NCBI GenBank assembly: GCA_016648135.1
Contig: JADDOH010010116.1
Coordinates: forward strand, 1 to 64,000
Direction of reading: 5' to 3'
From: Agrypnia vestita
Lineage: Eukaryota; Arthropoda; Insecta; Trichoptera; Phryganeidae
Length of the DNA: 64,000 nt
The notes under the pieces are model-generated. The model was not told the DNA's origin, ran no database searches, and saw nothing but the letters and a program-made list of their open reading frames with translations. Positions 10,671 through 20,962 of this stretch are shown piece by piece. Numbering within the stretch: position 1 is the stretch's first letter; each line of letters starts with the position of its first letter. The position numbers and the translations under genes were made by a program.

Positions 10671-10830
10671 AAGTCTCTCAGAGACGAAGCTATGAATATG
10701 AGAAACGTGTGTGGTAGTCTTTTTATACGATGGCCCAGGGCTAAGAACCTGTATGAGCTAGCTTAAGTGATCACTCTATACAATGCAACGTTCATTAATT
10801 ATAACGTAAGAACATTCACACGTAATCAAA
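10671..10830 (-). repeat. Decayed repeat E core
   Basis: CTCAGAGACGAAGCTATG followed by AGCTTAAGTGATCACTCTA and ACAATGCAACGTTC matches the E arm in order. It begins just past the LINE AAAT tail. Confidence 0.6.
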
Positions 10831-10936
10831 TTTTGAAAGTTTTATGTATGTTCGAATCTGATAAATCTCATAGGTTAATTTTGCAGAATCGATTCATTTA
10901 AGAGAGTTGTAAAAAGTTATCAGATCTCATTTTTTT

Positions 10937-11462
10937 ACTCCCTTTATATTAACTCGTGGCGTCTGCTTGGTTGCCGTCAACAAAAACTTTGGATCGATTT
11001 TTGATCCTTTTCCCGTGATCCAATTGAGCTGAAACTTGGCAAGCAGACTCGTGGCGACGATCAAGACGATCTATCAAATTTTCGTTACAAAAATTAATAA
11101 TTATAGTATAATTTCGGATTTTTAGAAATTTTATTGGTTTTTTCAAATTGGACTCATTAGAAAAGTTTGATTACGGCGGCCCGATAACGTCGCGGAATAT
11201 TTTCTAAATTTGAAGTACTCCGTCGGTATACATAATAGGTACCTCACTACGAATGTCGAAAATCTAAATTGACTGACAAATGTTTTTAGAATTTAATCTT
11301 CAAAGCATGAAGTGTCGTATCAAAGCTCAAAACATCTGACATTTTAGAAATATATTAAATTACTGTAAGCTTAGTGTTATGTTATATTTTTTAATTCGTC
11401 TTTAATTGTTGTTATATTTTACAAAGAAAGGGAGTATAATAAAAACTTGGTTTTTATGGGTT
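10937..11462 (+). mobile_element. Repeat Y, copy 2 (full length)
   Basis: Starts ACTCCCTTTATATTAACTCG and ends with AAAGGGAGT followed by the ATAAAAACTTGGTTTTTAT hairpin and GGGTTA. At 526 bp it is the reference-length copy here. A roughly 65-codon minus frame at 10949-11146 is preserved in other Y copies (see findings) but has no recognised domain. Confidence 0.8.
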
Positions 11463-11865
11463 ACTTTTTTTTATTTACCATTTTTCATTCGATTAATTAA
11501 AAATAATGTCAATTTAAATACTGAATGCACGACAGTTAACCCTCTGTTTCCTGATAGTAAGTTATGAGGCTGTGTGGCTCACTGGGAAGGAAATGTGGAA
11601 CGGAGTAATTGCACAGGAAGCGCGATTAGAAAGCTCTCAAGGGTTGTTTAACCCCATCGCACAACAATACGTCGTCACGCCGAGAAACCTCCCACGACCC
11701 TTATTTAACCCACCGATGTCGAATCAAGTTTACGGACCACAGAATCCATTGAAAGTCAGTCACTTCGGAAGATTTACAAATGCCGGATTTAAAAAGGGTT
11801 TGGAAGTATTCCAAGACGATGTAAATATATTTATATGTATGCTTTAAAAAACAGTGAACACTTTG
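11463..11865. other. Unassigned sequence
   Basis: A 91-codon frame at 11572-11847 is less A+T-biased than its surroundings (for example FNPIAQQYVVTPRNLPRP) but shows no domain I recognise. It may be a fragment of an element or an old exon. Confidence 0.25.
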
Positions 11866-12018
11866 CTTCTTCAACCCCTAGTTGAAGATTTTACGCGAGG
11901 GATGCTCGATAAGACTTACATTTAAGATTTAAAAGGAAAAATAGTTTGCAGATGATCTCAAAATATATAAAACAAACTCAAATATAAGCAAATCTATAAT
12001 ATTACTTTGAAAAAAAAC

Positions 12019-12734
12019 TAACCCATAAAAAACAAGTTTTTATTATACTCTCTTTCTTTGTAAAATATAACAATAATTAAAGACGAATTAATACATATAA
12101 CATAACACTTAACCTACAGTAATTTAATATATTTCTAAAATGTCAGATGTTTTGAGCTTTGATAAGACACTTCATGCTTTGAAGATTTTTTTTTTTTTTT
12201 TAAATAGAGATGTGAACACGGAATACGTGTCACATCAATATTCTTACTATTTTCAAACTAAGCTAAACGCTTGTGCTATGAAAATAGGACTAACTTGCTA
12301 GTCTGGAGTGAGGTTCGAACCCGCAACCTTTGGATCACGAGACCAGTTTTTTTTTTAGTTTAGAGAGATTAAATTCTAAAAACATTTGTCAGTCAATTTA
12401 GATTTTCAAAATTCGTAGTGAAGTACCTTTTATGTATACCGATGGAGTAATTCAAATTAAGAAAATATTCCGCGACGTTATCGGGCCGCCGTTGCTAGTA
12501 ATCAAACTTTTGTATTGATTCCAATTTGAAAAAACTATTAATTATTTGAAAAATTCAAAATTATACTATTATTATTTTTATTTTTTAACGAAAATTTGAA
12601 AGATCTTCTTGATCGTCGTCACGAGTCTGCTTGCAAAGTTTCAGCTCGATTGGATCACGGGAAAAGGCTCAAAATCCAAAAAATTTTCGACGGCAAGCAA
12701 GCAAGCAGACGCCACGAGTTAATATAAAGGGAGT
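12019..12734 (-). mobile_element. Repeat Y, copy 3, inserted into repeat X
   Basis: Runs from TAACCCATAAAAAAC to AAAGGGAGT in reverse orientation. It is longer than other copies only because of the SINE at 12187-12345. The uninterrupted X copy gives the empty site. Confidence 0.8.
12187..12345 (-). mobile_element. tRNA-derived SINE, copy 2, inserted into repeat Y
   Basis: On the minus strand it has GGATCACGAGAC reversed, a B-box-like GGTTCGAACC and the CATCTCTATTTAAAA end. About 40 bases of the 5' tRNA part are missing. Sequence GAAGATT before and AGATTAAATTC after show that it split the Y sequence. Confidence 0.8.
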
Positions 12735-12925
12735 AATAGCCTAAATCTGCTTTATATGTGGTGCTGTAACAACGTACTATAATATCCTAATGTTGAAAAA
12801 TGTAGGTTTATATGTTTTAATTGAAGTTTGGCAGTTAAAATATGTGTAGTTTAAGTATTCTGAGAGTAGAAAATGCCCACCCGTCCAAAGACATCTTCTT
12901 TGTGTCGGCACGTGACCTATCTGAA

Positions 12926-13204
12926 TGGCGCGTGTGTGTGAATATAGGGATGAATATAGGGCGTATATTATACAAACTATTAACTGTGGTGCTGTATCGG
13001 TTACAATTTACAGAGGTGGTACGGAAATATTGCTTGGAAATATATACCACTCAGTGGTCGGGACCTGGTCAAACTGCATCTAGCCCCTGATTGGTGAAAA
13101 TGCAAACAGTATTTAAATACATATTGCATTATTAAAAAAGATATAAATAAACTCTTAATTATTTTGGATTTGGGTGTGCTTTTCGACGAACAAAGTTATT
13201 TGAA
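12926..13204. other. Unassigned sequence
   Basis: An 82-codon plus frame at 12842-13090 overlaps the end of repeat X and has no domain. A TATA-like TATTTAAATACA is at about 13110. Confidence 0.3.
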
Positions 13205-13700
13205 CAGAGTATTAGTTAACTTAGTAAAAACCACTACCAGATTTAAGGTCTAACGGTTTCGAGACTTACCCATCAAGTTCAATTTAACTTTCACAAAAGA
13301 TTTGGTAACATCCACTTTAGACCCCGCCTCCTCTCAGTCTTTCTCCCTCGTAGATTCCGGATTGTTCTGTATGCAAGTTAGTGCATGTTTGTCTCTGACA
13401 AGATTAACATGCGTGTGATAAATATTGGTGAAAGTTTAACAATACTATGGTTGTGGTGTATAGTGTTGTGAATAAGTGTTATATTATAATAGCTATATAT
13501 ATATATAAGATATAGTAATTATATATATAATATATATATATATATATAATAAATGAAAAATATGTTTAATAATATATATATACAGTGTAGTGTTGGTCCC
13601 GACAAAGAGACTGGTACGTCTCGAAATCGGCAGACCTTAAATCTGGTAGTGTTTTTACTAAGATAACTAACACTCTGATATAATGTCTAACCACATAGTT
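13205..13700 (+). repeat. Inverted-pair element ending in the ATGTCTAACCACA block
   Basis: Arms of about 60 bp at 13205-13266 and 13614-13678 are reverse complements (each contains ACCAGATTTAAGGTCT or its complement). The left part (13280-13450) is also the reverse complement of 29275-29420. The right arm leads into ATGTCTAACCACATAGTTAA at 13683. The centre holds an AT dinucleotide tract at 13494-13552. Similar inverted pairs occur at 14219-14713 and 57305-57665. Confidence 0.65.
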
Positions 13701-13739
13701 AATGCTTTAAATATTAATAATATTAATAAAAATTATTTT

Positions 13740-13905
13740 ATTCAACAACGAAGCAATGCTTCGCTCTCTTAAGCCATTGTACACATTTATTGTAAAAAAG
13801 TACGTTGGAATACAACTCAACTCTGGAATACAACTCTCCCCACTATAGAAAGAGTCCAACATAATTTTTTGAGATTTATCAACTATAAAATGCGTATTTG
13901 AATAG
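13740..13905 (+). pseudogene. Short LINE fragment (post-RT region)
   Basis: Reads VRWNTTQLWNTTLPTIERVQ then HNFLRFINYKMRI, matching the RIERVQKKFLRxLxFK segment of the LINEs at 9733 and 37560. Only about 50 codons remain. Confidence 0.55.
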
Positions 13906-14089
13906 AAAGCAAGAGTTGTGATAATTAAATGAATGTTTGTATTTCATTTTCGTCGTTCGAGGCATAAACCTATTTTCGGCATAAATAAGTACAAGACAAT
14001 ACCGCTATGAATTTGCCTATAAATTATGACATAAACGATTTTTAAAAAATTTAAAAATAACCTATTAATAAAACACAATACATATTATT

Positions 14090-14215
14090 TATTTATTTAT
14101 TTAGTTTTACACTCACCAAGTCCACCTCTTACATCTAAAACAATCACAAACTAAACCAAGCACTCTTAATTTGTGCAGCATTTTTAAGCCATATTACTTT
14201 TTAATTTAAATCATA
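14090..14215 (-). repeat. LINE 3' end with TTTA tail (minus strand)
   Basis: TTATTTATTTATTTAG at 14091-14106 is the complement of an AAAT-type tail, followed by about 100 bases of 3' UTR-like sequence that includes the complement of ATGGCTTAAAAATGCTGC. No coding part remains. Confidence 0.45.
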
Positions 14216-14218
14216 ACA

Positions 14219-14713
14219 GAAATTTAAGAAAAAATTACACACTATGTTTTAAACCACTTAATTGCTATATATTTGTCAACTAGTTTCGGTTGGACTCAAC
14301 CTTCTTCAGGACAATTACAATATAGACTAATCTAGGTACAGAAATTTATAAAGGAGGAAAGAAAAAGAGAGAGGGACAGAGTGTCAACTAGGTGGGGGGG
14401 AGGGAATGGGAGGAGTTAACTGAAGATAGAGGGAACAACTTTAAAATCGGACTATTAATAAATTTATTTGTTTATTTATTATTTGACTATTATTGTTGAT
14501 AGCTTTATTAATTTCTAATGCCTAGTTGACCTAGCCCCACCTAGTTGACACTCTGTCCCTCTCTCTTTTTCTTTCCTCCTTTATAAATTTCTGTACCTAG
14601 ATTAGTCTATATTGTAATTGTCCTGAAGAAGGTTGAGTCCAACCGAAACTAGTTGACAAATATATAGCAATTAAGTGGTTTAAAACATAGTGTGTAATTT
14701 TTTCTTAAATTTC
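14219..14713 (+). repeat. Long inverted repeat, about 179-bp arms that look identical
   Basis: Left arm 14219-14397 and right arm 14535-14713 are reverse complements with no mismatch that I could find; the spacer is 137 bp. The right arm contains CCTGAAGAAGGTTGAGTCC and CCGAAACTAGTTGAC, and is followed at 14718 by ATGTCAAGCCACAAAGTG. This is the best preserved inverted-pair element of the window and must be recent relative to its neighbours. Confidence 0.85.
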
Positions 14714-14734
14714 TTATAATGTCAAGCCACAAAG

Positions 14735-15263
14735 TGTTTTCTTGCTTTGAAAAGTTTAAATCATAACTTTTGATTTTATTTTCTGCAATATGTCAAATTT
14801 CTCCACCACAAAATATTGTTTTGACTTCCCCTAATTGTTATAAAATATTAAACTTTTTCTTTTTCAAATGGGTATACCACAGTTGGGAGGTACCTACAAT
14901 CTGGCGTAGAATTTAATTATCACCAAACACACGGGTACCTTCCTAGTCTGGACACGCAAATCTAAGTTGATTAATTTGTGTAATTTATCGTCCAGGGAGC
15001 GATATTTTACCATACCCTGTCAAATGATTAAGAAATATTACAAAATTAGGTATTTAATTCGAAATGTGTGCGCACATGGGTCACACTTGCTGGGCATTAT
15101 TCAACGTGTGACCTGCAAAAAGGGTAACATTTAAGTAAAATATTTAATGGTGTCTGGCAATTTATCAATTTTAATGTTACGTATAAATGTATTTTTTATT
15201 ATTATCGTATCATGTGACTAAAAATAAGAATCGCAGTACGGTTTGACTCATCTAGGAAGATTT
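14735..15263. other. AT-rich, no supported feature
   Basis: No frame above 60 codons and no repeat partner seen. Confidence 0.35.
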
Positions 15264-15318
15264 TTATATACTCTAAAAATCGTTGGAATACACGAAAATA
15301 TACGAGAAGATTCTAGAA
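15264..15318 (-). promoter_or_regulatory. Possible heat-shock element with TATA box
   Basis: GAAGATTCTAGAA at 15306-15318 gives three perfect alternating heat-shock units. A TATATAAAAATC box lies 36 bases away on the minus strand. It is weaker than the clusters at 22689, 31316 and 46917, and may be chance in AT-rich DNA. Confidence 0.25.
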
Positions 15319-15370
15319 AGAATTTTTTTCAGATAAACGATGGAATCTGTTAACAGCGACTGAGAATTAA

Positions 15371-15700
15371 CGCCTAGTTGAAGATTTTAAGCGAGGGATG
15401 CTCGATAAGATTTACCTTTAAGGCTCAAAAATAAAAACAATTTGCAGATGATCTCAAAATATATAAAGCAATCTCAAACATAAACGAATGTATAATATTA
15501 CTTAGAAAAATAACCTCAATCTGATTTATATGTAGTACTGTAATAACGAACTATATCCTAATGTTGAAAAATGTAAGTTAATATGTTTTAATAGAAGTTT
15601 GGAGGGTAAAGTATGTGTAGTTTAAGTATTCTGAGAGTAGAAAATGCCCACCCGTCCAAAGATATCTTCTTTGTGTCGGCACCTAACCTATATTATCTCA
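15371..15700 (+). repeat. Repeat X, continuous copy
   Basis: Aligns with both halves of the interrupted copy at 11866-12925 and so supplies its empty site. At the junction it reads GAAAAATAACCTCAATCTG where the other copy holds repeat Y. Confidence 0.75.
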
Positions 15701-16406
15701 TTTTTTGACATCTGGCGAATACTATAAGTGAACTGTGAATCTATGCAAATTGACAAACGGCGCGAATGAAATGTTCCACGCGCGGTAGAATATTCTATTG
15801 TAAACTACGAAATAGTATTTTGGCTAATTTTTAAATTGAGTGATTTTTGTTTAATCAAAATTTTGTTTCATTTCAATATTATAAACTTAAGATAAGATTG
15901 AGGTCCGCTGCAAATTCTAGCATTGACCGAATTCCACCAATAGGATACCTGATGTGGGCGGCCGTTATTCAACCACCGTAGCCTACGCACGCGCTTCGTA
16001 GTTTAATCCGCGACAATCTTTTGTAAACTTTATGTCAATAAACCACCATTTGTAATCGTGGCTACTTGTATATTTCACCTGCCACTGCTGTTACGCACGC
16101 ATGAAACGCCTTATAACACAATACATTACAATGCCTTATGCGTCACGTGCCAACACGAGAATATGTCTCTTAACACTCTCATTTCACATAATAACCCAAT
16201 AAATATTTCCAGATAGTACTCATTTAATTTTCAGCTATGATCATCACATTTTACTGTTTACAATAGCGGACAAAAAGATTATCTTTATATAATTAACATG
16301 AGGTCTACCAGGCAAAACACAAAATTTCATTGCCAGCCTAGAAATACAAATTGTATATTAAATCACCTATAAATAGATCACACGGGCATGGCTATGATAT
16401 TTAATT
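15701..16406. other. Mixed sequence; possible LTR remnant near 15900-16180
   Basis: 15900-16180 is less A+T-rich, with CAATAAACCACC followed by TGGCTACTTGTATATTTCA, reminiscent of the end of an LTR. No partner LTR, primer site or target duplication was found. Confidence 0.25.
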
Positions 16407-16453
16407 AACATTTAATTATAAATTATCTGTCAGATAATTTATAATTAAATGTT
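16407..16453. repeat. Perfect 47-base palindrome (23-bp arms, 1-base centre)
   Basis: AACATTTAATTATAAATTAT plus CTG, a central T, and the exact reverse complement. AT-rich hairpins of this perfection are unlikely by chance alone. Confidence 0.9.
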
Positions 16454-16459
16454 CATTGA

Positions 16460-17100
16460 TTGAAAAAAAAATTCTTAAATTTAATCTACATTTTTATCTT
16501 GATTTGTAATTGTTTAGAGGACTTTTTTATGCTTACATTTTTCTTTTTTATACATTAAATTTCTCAACGTTCTGCAATGCGGTAATTTCTATGGCTCACT
16601 GTCTGATTTGAACATGAACTGTGAAACTTTATTTTTCCAAAAAATGTTTGTACCTATGTATTTATTGTATTTTTATATGTACTGTGTAGTTTTGTACTGA
16701 TTTTTCCATATTTTAATTAACTCTATTTGCCTGTTTGTTTGTTTGTTGATTTCTCACTAACTTCCCGACTTGCTAGACCTCTGAAACTTTCAATATTTAC
16801 ATAATAAATTATCAAATCGTTTTCGACAATATTATTTCGAAAAAAAAAAAAATTTCAATACTGAATGAATATTAAAGGGCCTACGTAGCTTCATCAACAT
16901 TAATATAAAAAAATATTCTGATTTCAATTTTTTTAATTTTATTCGGCTGATTCAGGTTTGACATTAGGCGTTGGAACGCAACGTCCAATTTGATAAATTA
17001 GGGTTGGATGTAAGTATTTTATCTCGTAACATAGATTCAGAAAAAAAAGACTCGACAAAAACAACATAATTATGCCGGGTCCAAAGAGGGAATAAGTTAG
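16460..17100. other. AT-rich, no supported feature
   Basis: Contains a TTTG repeat near 16734-16745 and an A run at 16840-16851. No gene seen. Confidence 0.35.
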
Positions 17101-17838
17101 TAAGGCGTCTGATACACATGCTTCTTTAGTGGCACGTGAGCATGCGCAGTATCGACTTTGACAGTGGCATGCTTATTAGTTGCATGTGTGTACGCACATT
17201 GCTAGAAATGAGCATGCCACCTAGTGGCATGCTCAAAAATCAACCGCCGGTTGATTTATAAGCATGCCACTGTCATTCGCCATAGAGAAGGGGTATCTTT
17301 GTAGCATGTGTGAACAGACTTGCTTATTTATGAGCATGCTTATGTCATTCGCGGGCTTCGCGGCTAGTATTATCGATGCGATCTTCTCAAACATTACTTT
17401 TCGTGACTTATTATAGGAATCACGAATGTCTGCGGAATACTCGGTCACCGTTGTGTAAAAATAATATAGTGAGAAATAATGTTTACGAAACTTTATTAAT
17501 AGGCATGAATGATTCAAATCTTACAATAAAAATTATATAAACTAAAATCAAAAATGTGCGGATGGAAATTCGGGAACTTTTTTGATTTATTGGTTCACTT
17601 GAATTTTCTATTTCAGTTTGCAAAGTTTCCATTTTGAACAAGAGCGTCTCTATTCTATGACAAGAGCATGCCACTAATAAGCATGTGTGTTTGATTGTTA
17701 GCTTTGGGCATGCTTATTTATGAGCATGCCACTAATAAGCATGCCAGTAATGAGCAAGTGTGTACAGTTGTTAGGGCATGCTTATTAGTGGCATGCTCAT
17801 TAGCATGCCAGTAAAGAAGCATGTGTATCTGTACCTTA
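17101..17838 (-). mobile_element. Harbinger-like MITE rich in GCATGC boxes
   Basis: Ends are inverted repeats: GATACACATGCTTCTTTA begins near 17111 and reappears reversed near 17810-17828. The outermost bases read TAAGGCG and its partner TACCTTA, compatible with a 3-bp TWA target of the Harbinger type with one change. At least 13 GCATGC hexamers, mostly within AGCATGCCAC or its complement, crowd both subterminal zones. Two minus frames (17233-17517, 17483-17674) lie in the centre. One includes VTEYSADIRDSYNKSRKVMF, which could be a relic of an element-encoded protein, but I do not recognise it. Confidence 0.6.
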
Positions 17839-17839
17839 A

Positions 17840-18183
17840 TACAAACGAAACACAAATTTCATTAAAAAAATTCCCTGGCGTAATGAAGGGTTCTGATCAC
17901 ATAAATGATGTCAAATTTTGGCGCGAGCATGCTTAAAAGCAGTTATTTTAAGTTTAAACCGAAACATTTTTGACACAAGAAACCATAGAAAATTATCCTT
18001 CCTTATCGTATCCGGTGGGGAAAAGGTCAATTTTGTGTTAAAAACGGAGATAAGCTCTTGCGAACAATAATCTCCAAATTCAAATTCACAATGATTTTTT
18101 CTCAGCTAATGCGGGGCATTCATTATATTGTATGGTAAGCCGCCGCGCCGCACCGGCGTAATGCAGGATCGTATAGTGACATT
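17840..18183. other. No gene; small patch shared with 19555-19660
   Basis: 17860-17960 is approximately the reverse complement of 19540-19665 (both contain sequence for GCGCGAGCATGCTTAAAAGC or a relative). It is a dispersed or duplicated segment split by the LINE and repeat Y at 18184-19538. Confidence 0.4.
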
Positions 18184-18900
18184 TATTTATTTTTATTTAT
18201 TTATTTATTTGTTTACGCCCATTAGGCTTTTACATAAAGAGTATAAAATAAATTTCAAAAAGCACATACATTAAAAGTTTCAGGAATAGCACCAAATCAT
18301 GAGTATAAAAATTAAAAATGTAGAGTAGGTAACGAGCAGCAATGCGTATAGGCTTTTACATAAAAAAATATATCATAAAATTAAAAAGAACATACATTAA
18401 ACAATATAAATTACAAGTAGCAAATTATTAAAAGTACCAGGAATAGCACCAAAACATGAGTACAGAAATTAAAAATATAAAGTACAAAGCGGCAATGTGT
18501 ACGAAAAATATATATTACCCACCATTACATATTAACAGCTGAAGTCAGTAACGAAGCAGTATTGCCTCTTTAAGTGTAAACTTTACTTTCTCCAGACTGT
18601 CGACGAAAATGTCAATCATGCAACCATATTCATTACAAGTTCCCAATATTCTGTGTATCACAGAATTTGATTGATAATTGGTATTGCAATTGTTGCGATG
18701 GAATGTGACAATTTGTCGCGTTCTATGTGTGGAAGGGATATTATAATCGATACATGCCACAAGGTCAGGGCTGTCCAACATATTGTTTACAATTTTGTAA
18801 AGAAGAACTATATCATAAATTTTTCTTCTATCATATAATGTGAGTAAATTTAGTCTCTTCAATATGTAATTGTATTCTATGTTTTGTATTGGTATGTTCG
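18184..18900 (-). pseudogene. LINE family B, copy 1
   Basis: The minus frame 18545-18862 encodes LKRLNLLTLYDRRKIYDIVL, STHRTRQIVTFHRNNCNTN and a FVDSLEKVKFTLKEAI end, the same post-RT region as at 9733. The frame can be followed upstream to about 18900 (IPIQNIEYNYILKR). The 3' UTR (18210-18540) has two tandem units of the type found four times at 50697-51344, and finishes CCTAATGGGCGTAAAC plus AAAT units. It is 5'-truncated. Confidence 0.75.
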
Positions 18901-19012
18901 ATAAATGAATGGGCCCACTTATTATAAACGTGACTTGTCAATTTCTATATCTCATATATTTTATATGGGCATCTGTGGCGTGAAATGTCGAAAATGTATC
19001 GTTACTCCCTTT

Positions 19013-19538
19013 ATATTAACTCGTGGCGTCTGCTTGCTTGCTTGCCAAAAAAAAAAACTTTGGATCGATTTTTGACCCTTTTTCCGTTATCCAATCGAGC
19101 TGAAACTTGGCAAGTAGACTCGTGGCGACGATCAAGAAGATCTATTAAATTTTCGTTAAAAAAAATTATAATTATAGTATAATTTCGGATTTTTAGAAAT
19201 TTTATTGTTTTTTTCAAATTGGAATCATTAGAAAAGTTTGATTAGCAACGGCGGCCCGACAACGTCGCGGAAGAATGTTTTCTAAATTTGAATTACTCCG
19301 TCGATATACATAATAGGTACTTCACTAATGTCGAAAATCTAAATTGACTGACAAATGATTTTAGAATTTAATCTTCAAAGCATGAAGTGTCTTATCAAAG
19401 CTCAAAACAGCTGACATTTTAGAAATATATTAAATTACTGTAAGTTTAGTGTTATGTTTTATGTTTTAATTCGTCTTTAATTGTTGTTATGTTTTACAAA
19501 GAAAGGGAGTATAATTAAAACTTGTTTTTTATGGGTTA
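19013..19538 (+). mobile_element. Repeat Y, copy 4 (full length)
   Basis: From ACTCCCTTTATATTAACTCG to GGGTTA, 526 bp, the same length as copy 2. The conserved minus frame is present at 19011-19217. Confidence 0.8.
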
Positions 19539-19664
19539 CTTTTTTTTTAACTTAAAATAACTGCTTTTAAACTTGCTCGCGCCATAATTTTACATCATTT
19601 ATGTAATCAGGACCCTTTATTACACCAGGGAAAAATAAATAATGAAATTTGTGTTTCGTTTGTT

Positions 19665-20434
19665 TAACTAACTATAGCCCCAATTGATCTGCAATATACC
19701 CAGAGTTTTCAGCAATTATCACTCGTGTACCATTTCTTTACCTTTTCGCGATGAAACTTTAACCTCCCATATTAAAAGCATGTTTCAAAATTTTTTTTAA
19801 TCTACTCGTTTATTCCACATATTCTGTCAACCACCGTTTTTTTTATTTATTTTTAATTCTTTATATTACCTTCGCCGTCGGTCTTGATTTCTTGTGGAAA
19901 AATCTGAAAAGTGAAAAGTAACCCACTTCCCGTCATCCAATCTGGCTGAAATTTTTCACATCGACTTGATGCATTTTTACATTTTTAAGAGTCACACATA
20001 CACGTGCACACAAAAATTCATATTTATTCCAGGTATTCGGTCAAGTACCTACTTTCTGGTACTATTGTAAAACTATTTAAATCACGAAATTTATAATTTA
20101 TAAAAAATTTATAATTTATAAAAAATATAATAAAAAATTTATAATTTATCTCTTGATGTGAAATTGCTAAAAAACAAAAACCGGTTTATATTCTGTTAAA
20201 GAATTTATCACAATTATAATAATTTCATTATCTCTCCGTCCGTCTTTTTTTTTCTCTTTTTCTTTTTCTCCTTTTTCCTTTTTTATAAATACATCCATTC
20301 TTATTCTTTAATATTCAATAAAGGATTACGGCTAGTTTAATAATAATTATTTTATTTTATAAAGTATTTATAATGAAAACTAAGTTATTATGGATTCACT
20401 TTTTACTTTCTTGTTTCTGTGAATTTTTTTTTTA
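19665..20434. other. AT-rich, no supported feature
   Basis: 20085-20150 is a short tandem run of TTATAATTTATAAAAAA-like units. A pyrimidine-rich tract lies at 20236-20283. No gene seen. Confidence 0.4.
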
Positions 20435-20436
20435 TA

Positions 20437-20960
20437 TTAGGTCCTTACATATGAAATTGGCGTTTAGTATGGGAGGAACATAAAGCCGATTTTTTTTTAT
20501 TATAATATATTTATTTAATCAAAGTATGTACCATTGCTATCTATGCACTTTTGCCATCTCATAGGTAGTTCATCGATCCCTTTACTAAAAAAACCATTCG
20601 GACGGAAATCAATAAAATCTTTGAAGGCGGTTTGGACTGCCCCATCGGAGTTGAATTTTTTCCTTTGCAAGAAGTTATCCAAATTTCGAAAAAAATGGTA
20701 ATCTGTTGGGGCAAGGTCCGGAGAGTACGGTGGAAGTCTTAGACATTCCAATTGAAGCTCCTCTAATTTGGTAGCCGTCTGTTGTGCAGTGTGTGGTCTA
20801 GCGTTATCATGAAGCAGCAATGGCCTAGAGCGATTAACCAGCCTCGGTTGTGAGTAAATAGCTGTATAAATTTGGATTTGGAATTCCTAACCAAAGAGAA
20901 GATATTTGAGATCAAATTTGCCAGTGCGGCAAAACGCCAATTTCATATGTAAGGACCTAA
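20437..20960 (-). mobile_element. Internally deleted mariner element
   Basis: Starts TTAGGTCCTTACATATGAAA at 20437 and ends with the exact complement at 20960, with at least 28 bp of terminal inverted repeat. A TA dinucleotide lies on each side (20435-20436 and 20961-20962), as required for Tc1/mariner. The 524-bp length is well below the usual 1.3 kb, so about 750 bp of the transposase gene is gone. Confidence 0.93.
20515..20870 (-). pseudogene. Mariner transposase, C-terminal third (DD34D)
   Basis: The minus frame runs from about 20870 to the stop at 20515. It contains LLLHDNARPHTAQQT with the second catalytic aspartate and LRLPPYSPDLAPTDYHFFRN with the third, 34 residues apart, the DD34D spacing of mariner. 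The first aspartate, the helix-turn-helix DNA-binding domain and the linker are missing through deletion, so the protein cannot cut DNA. No stop or frameshift interrupts the surviving part, which suggests a deletion that happened while the family was active rather than long decay. Confidence 0.9.
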
Positions 20961-20962
20961 TA

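Larger units (their letters stand above)
11866..12925 (+). repeat. Repeat X, interrupted copy
   Basis: 11866-12018 and 12735-12925 together align with the continuous copy at 15371-15700, from CTAGTTGAAGATTTTA to CCCACCCGTCCAAAGA. The gap is occupied exactly by repeat Y, which in turn holds a SINE. X itself is unnamed; it could be part of an LTR element. Confidence 0.75.

Noticed and set aside
10937..11462. Repeat Y as a Helitron
   Set aside because: There is a terminal hairpin, but the ends are not TC...CTRR, and a short TIR (ACTCCCTTT/AAAGGGAGT) is present.
17233..17517. 94-codon frame as an intact transposon protein
   Set aside because: Its ends are translations of the GCATGC boxes; only the middle could be a relic, and it has no recognisable domain.
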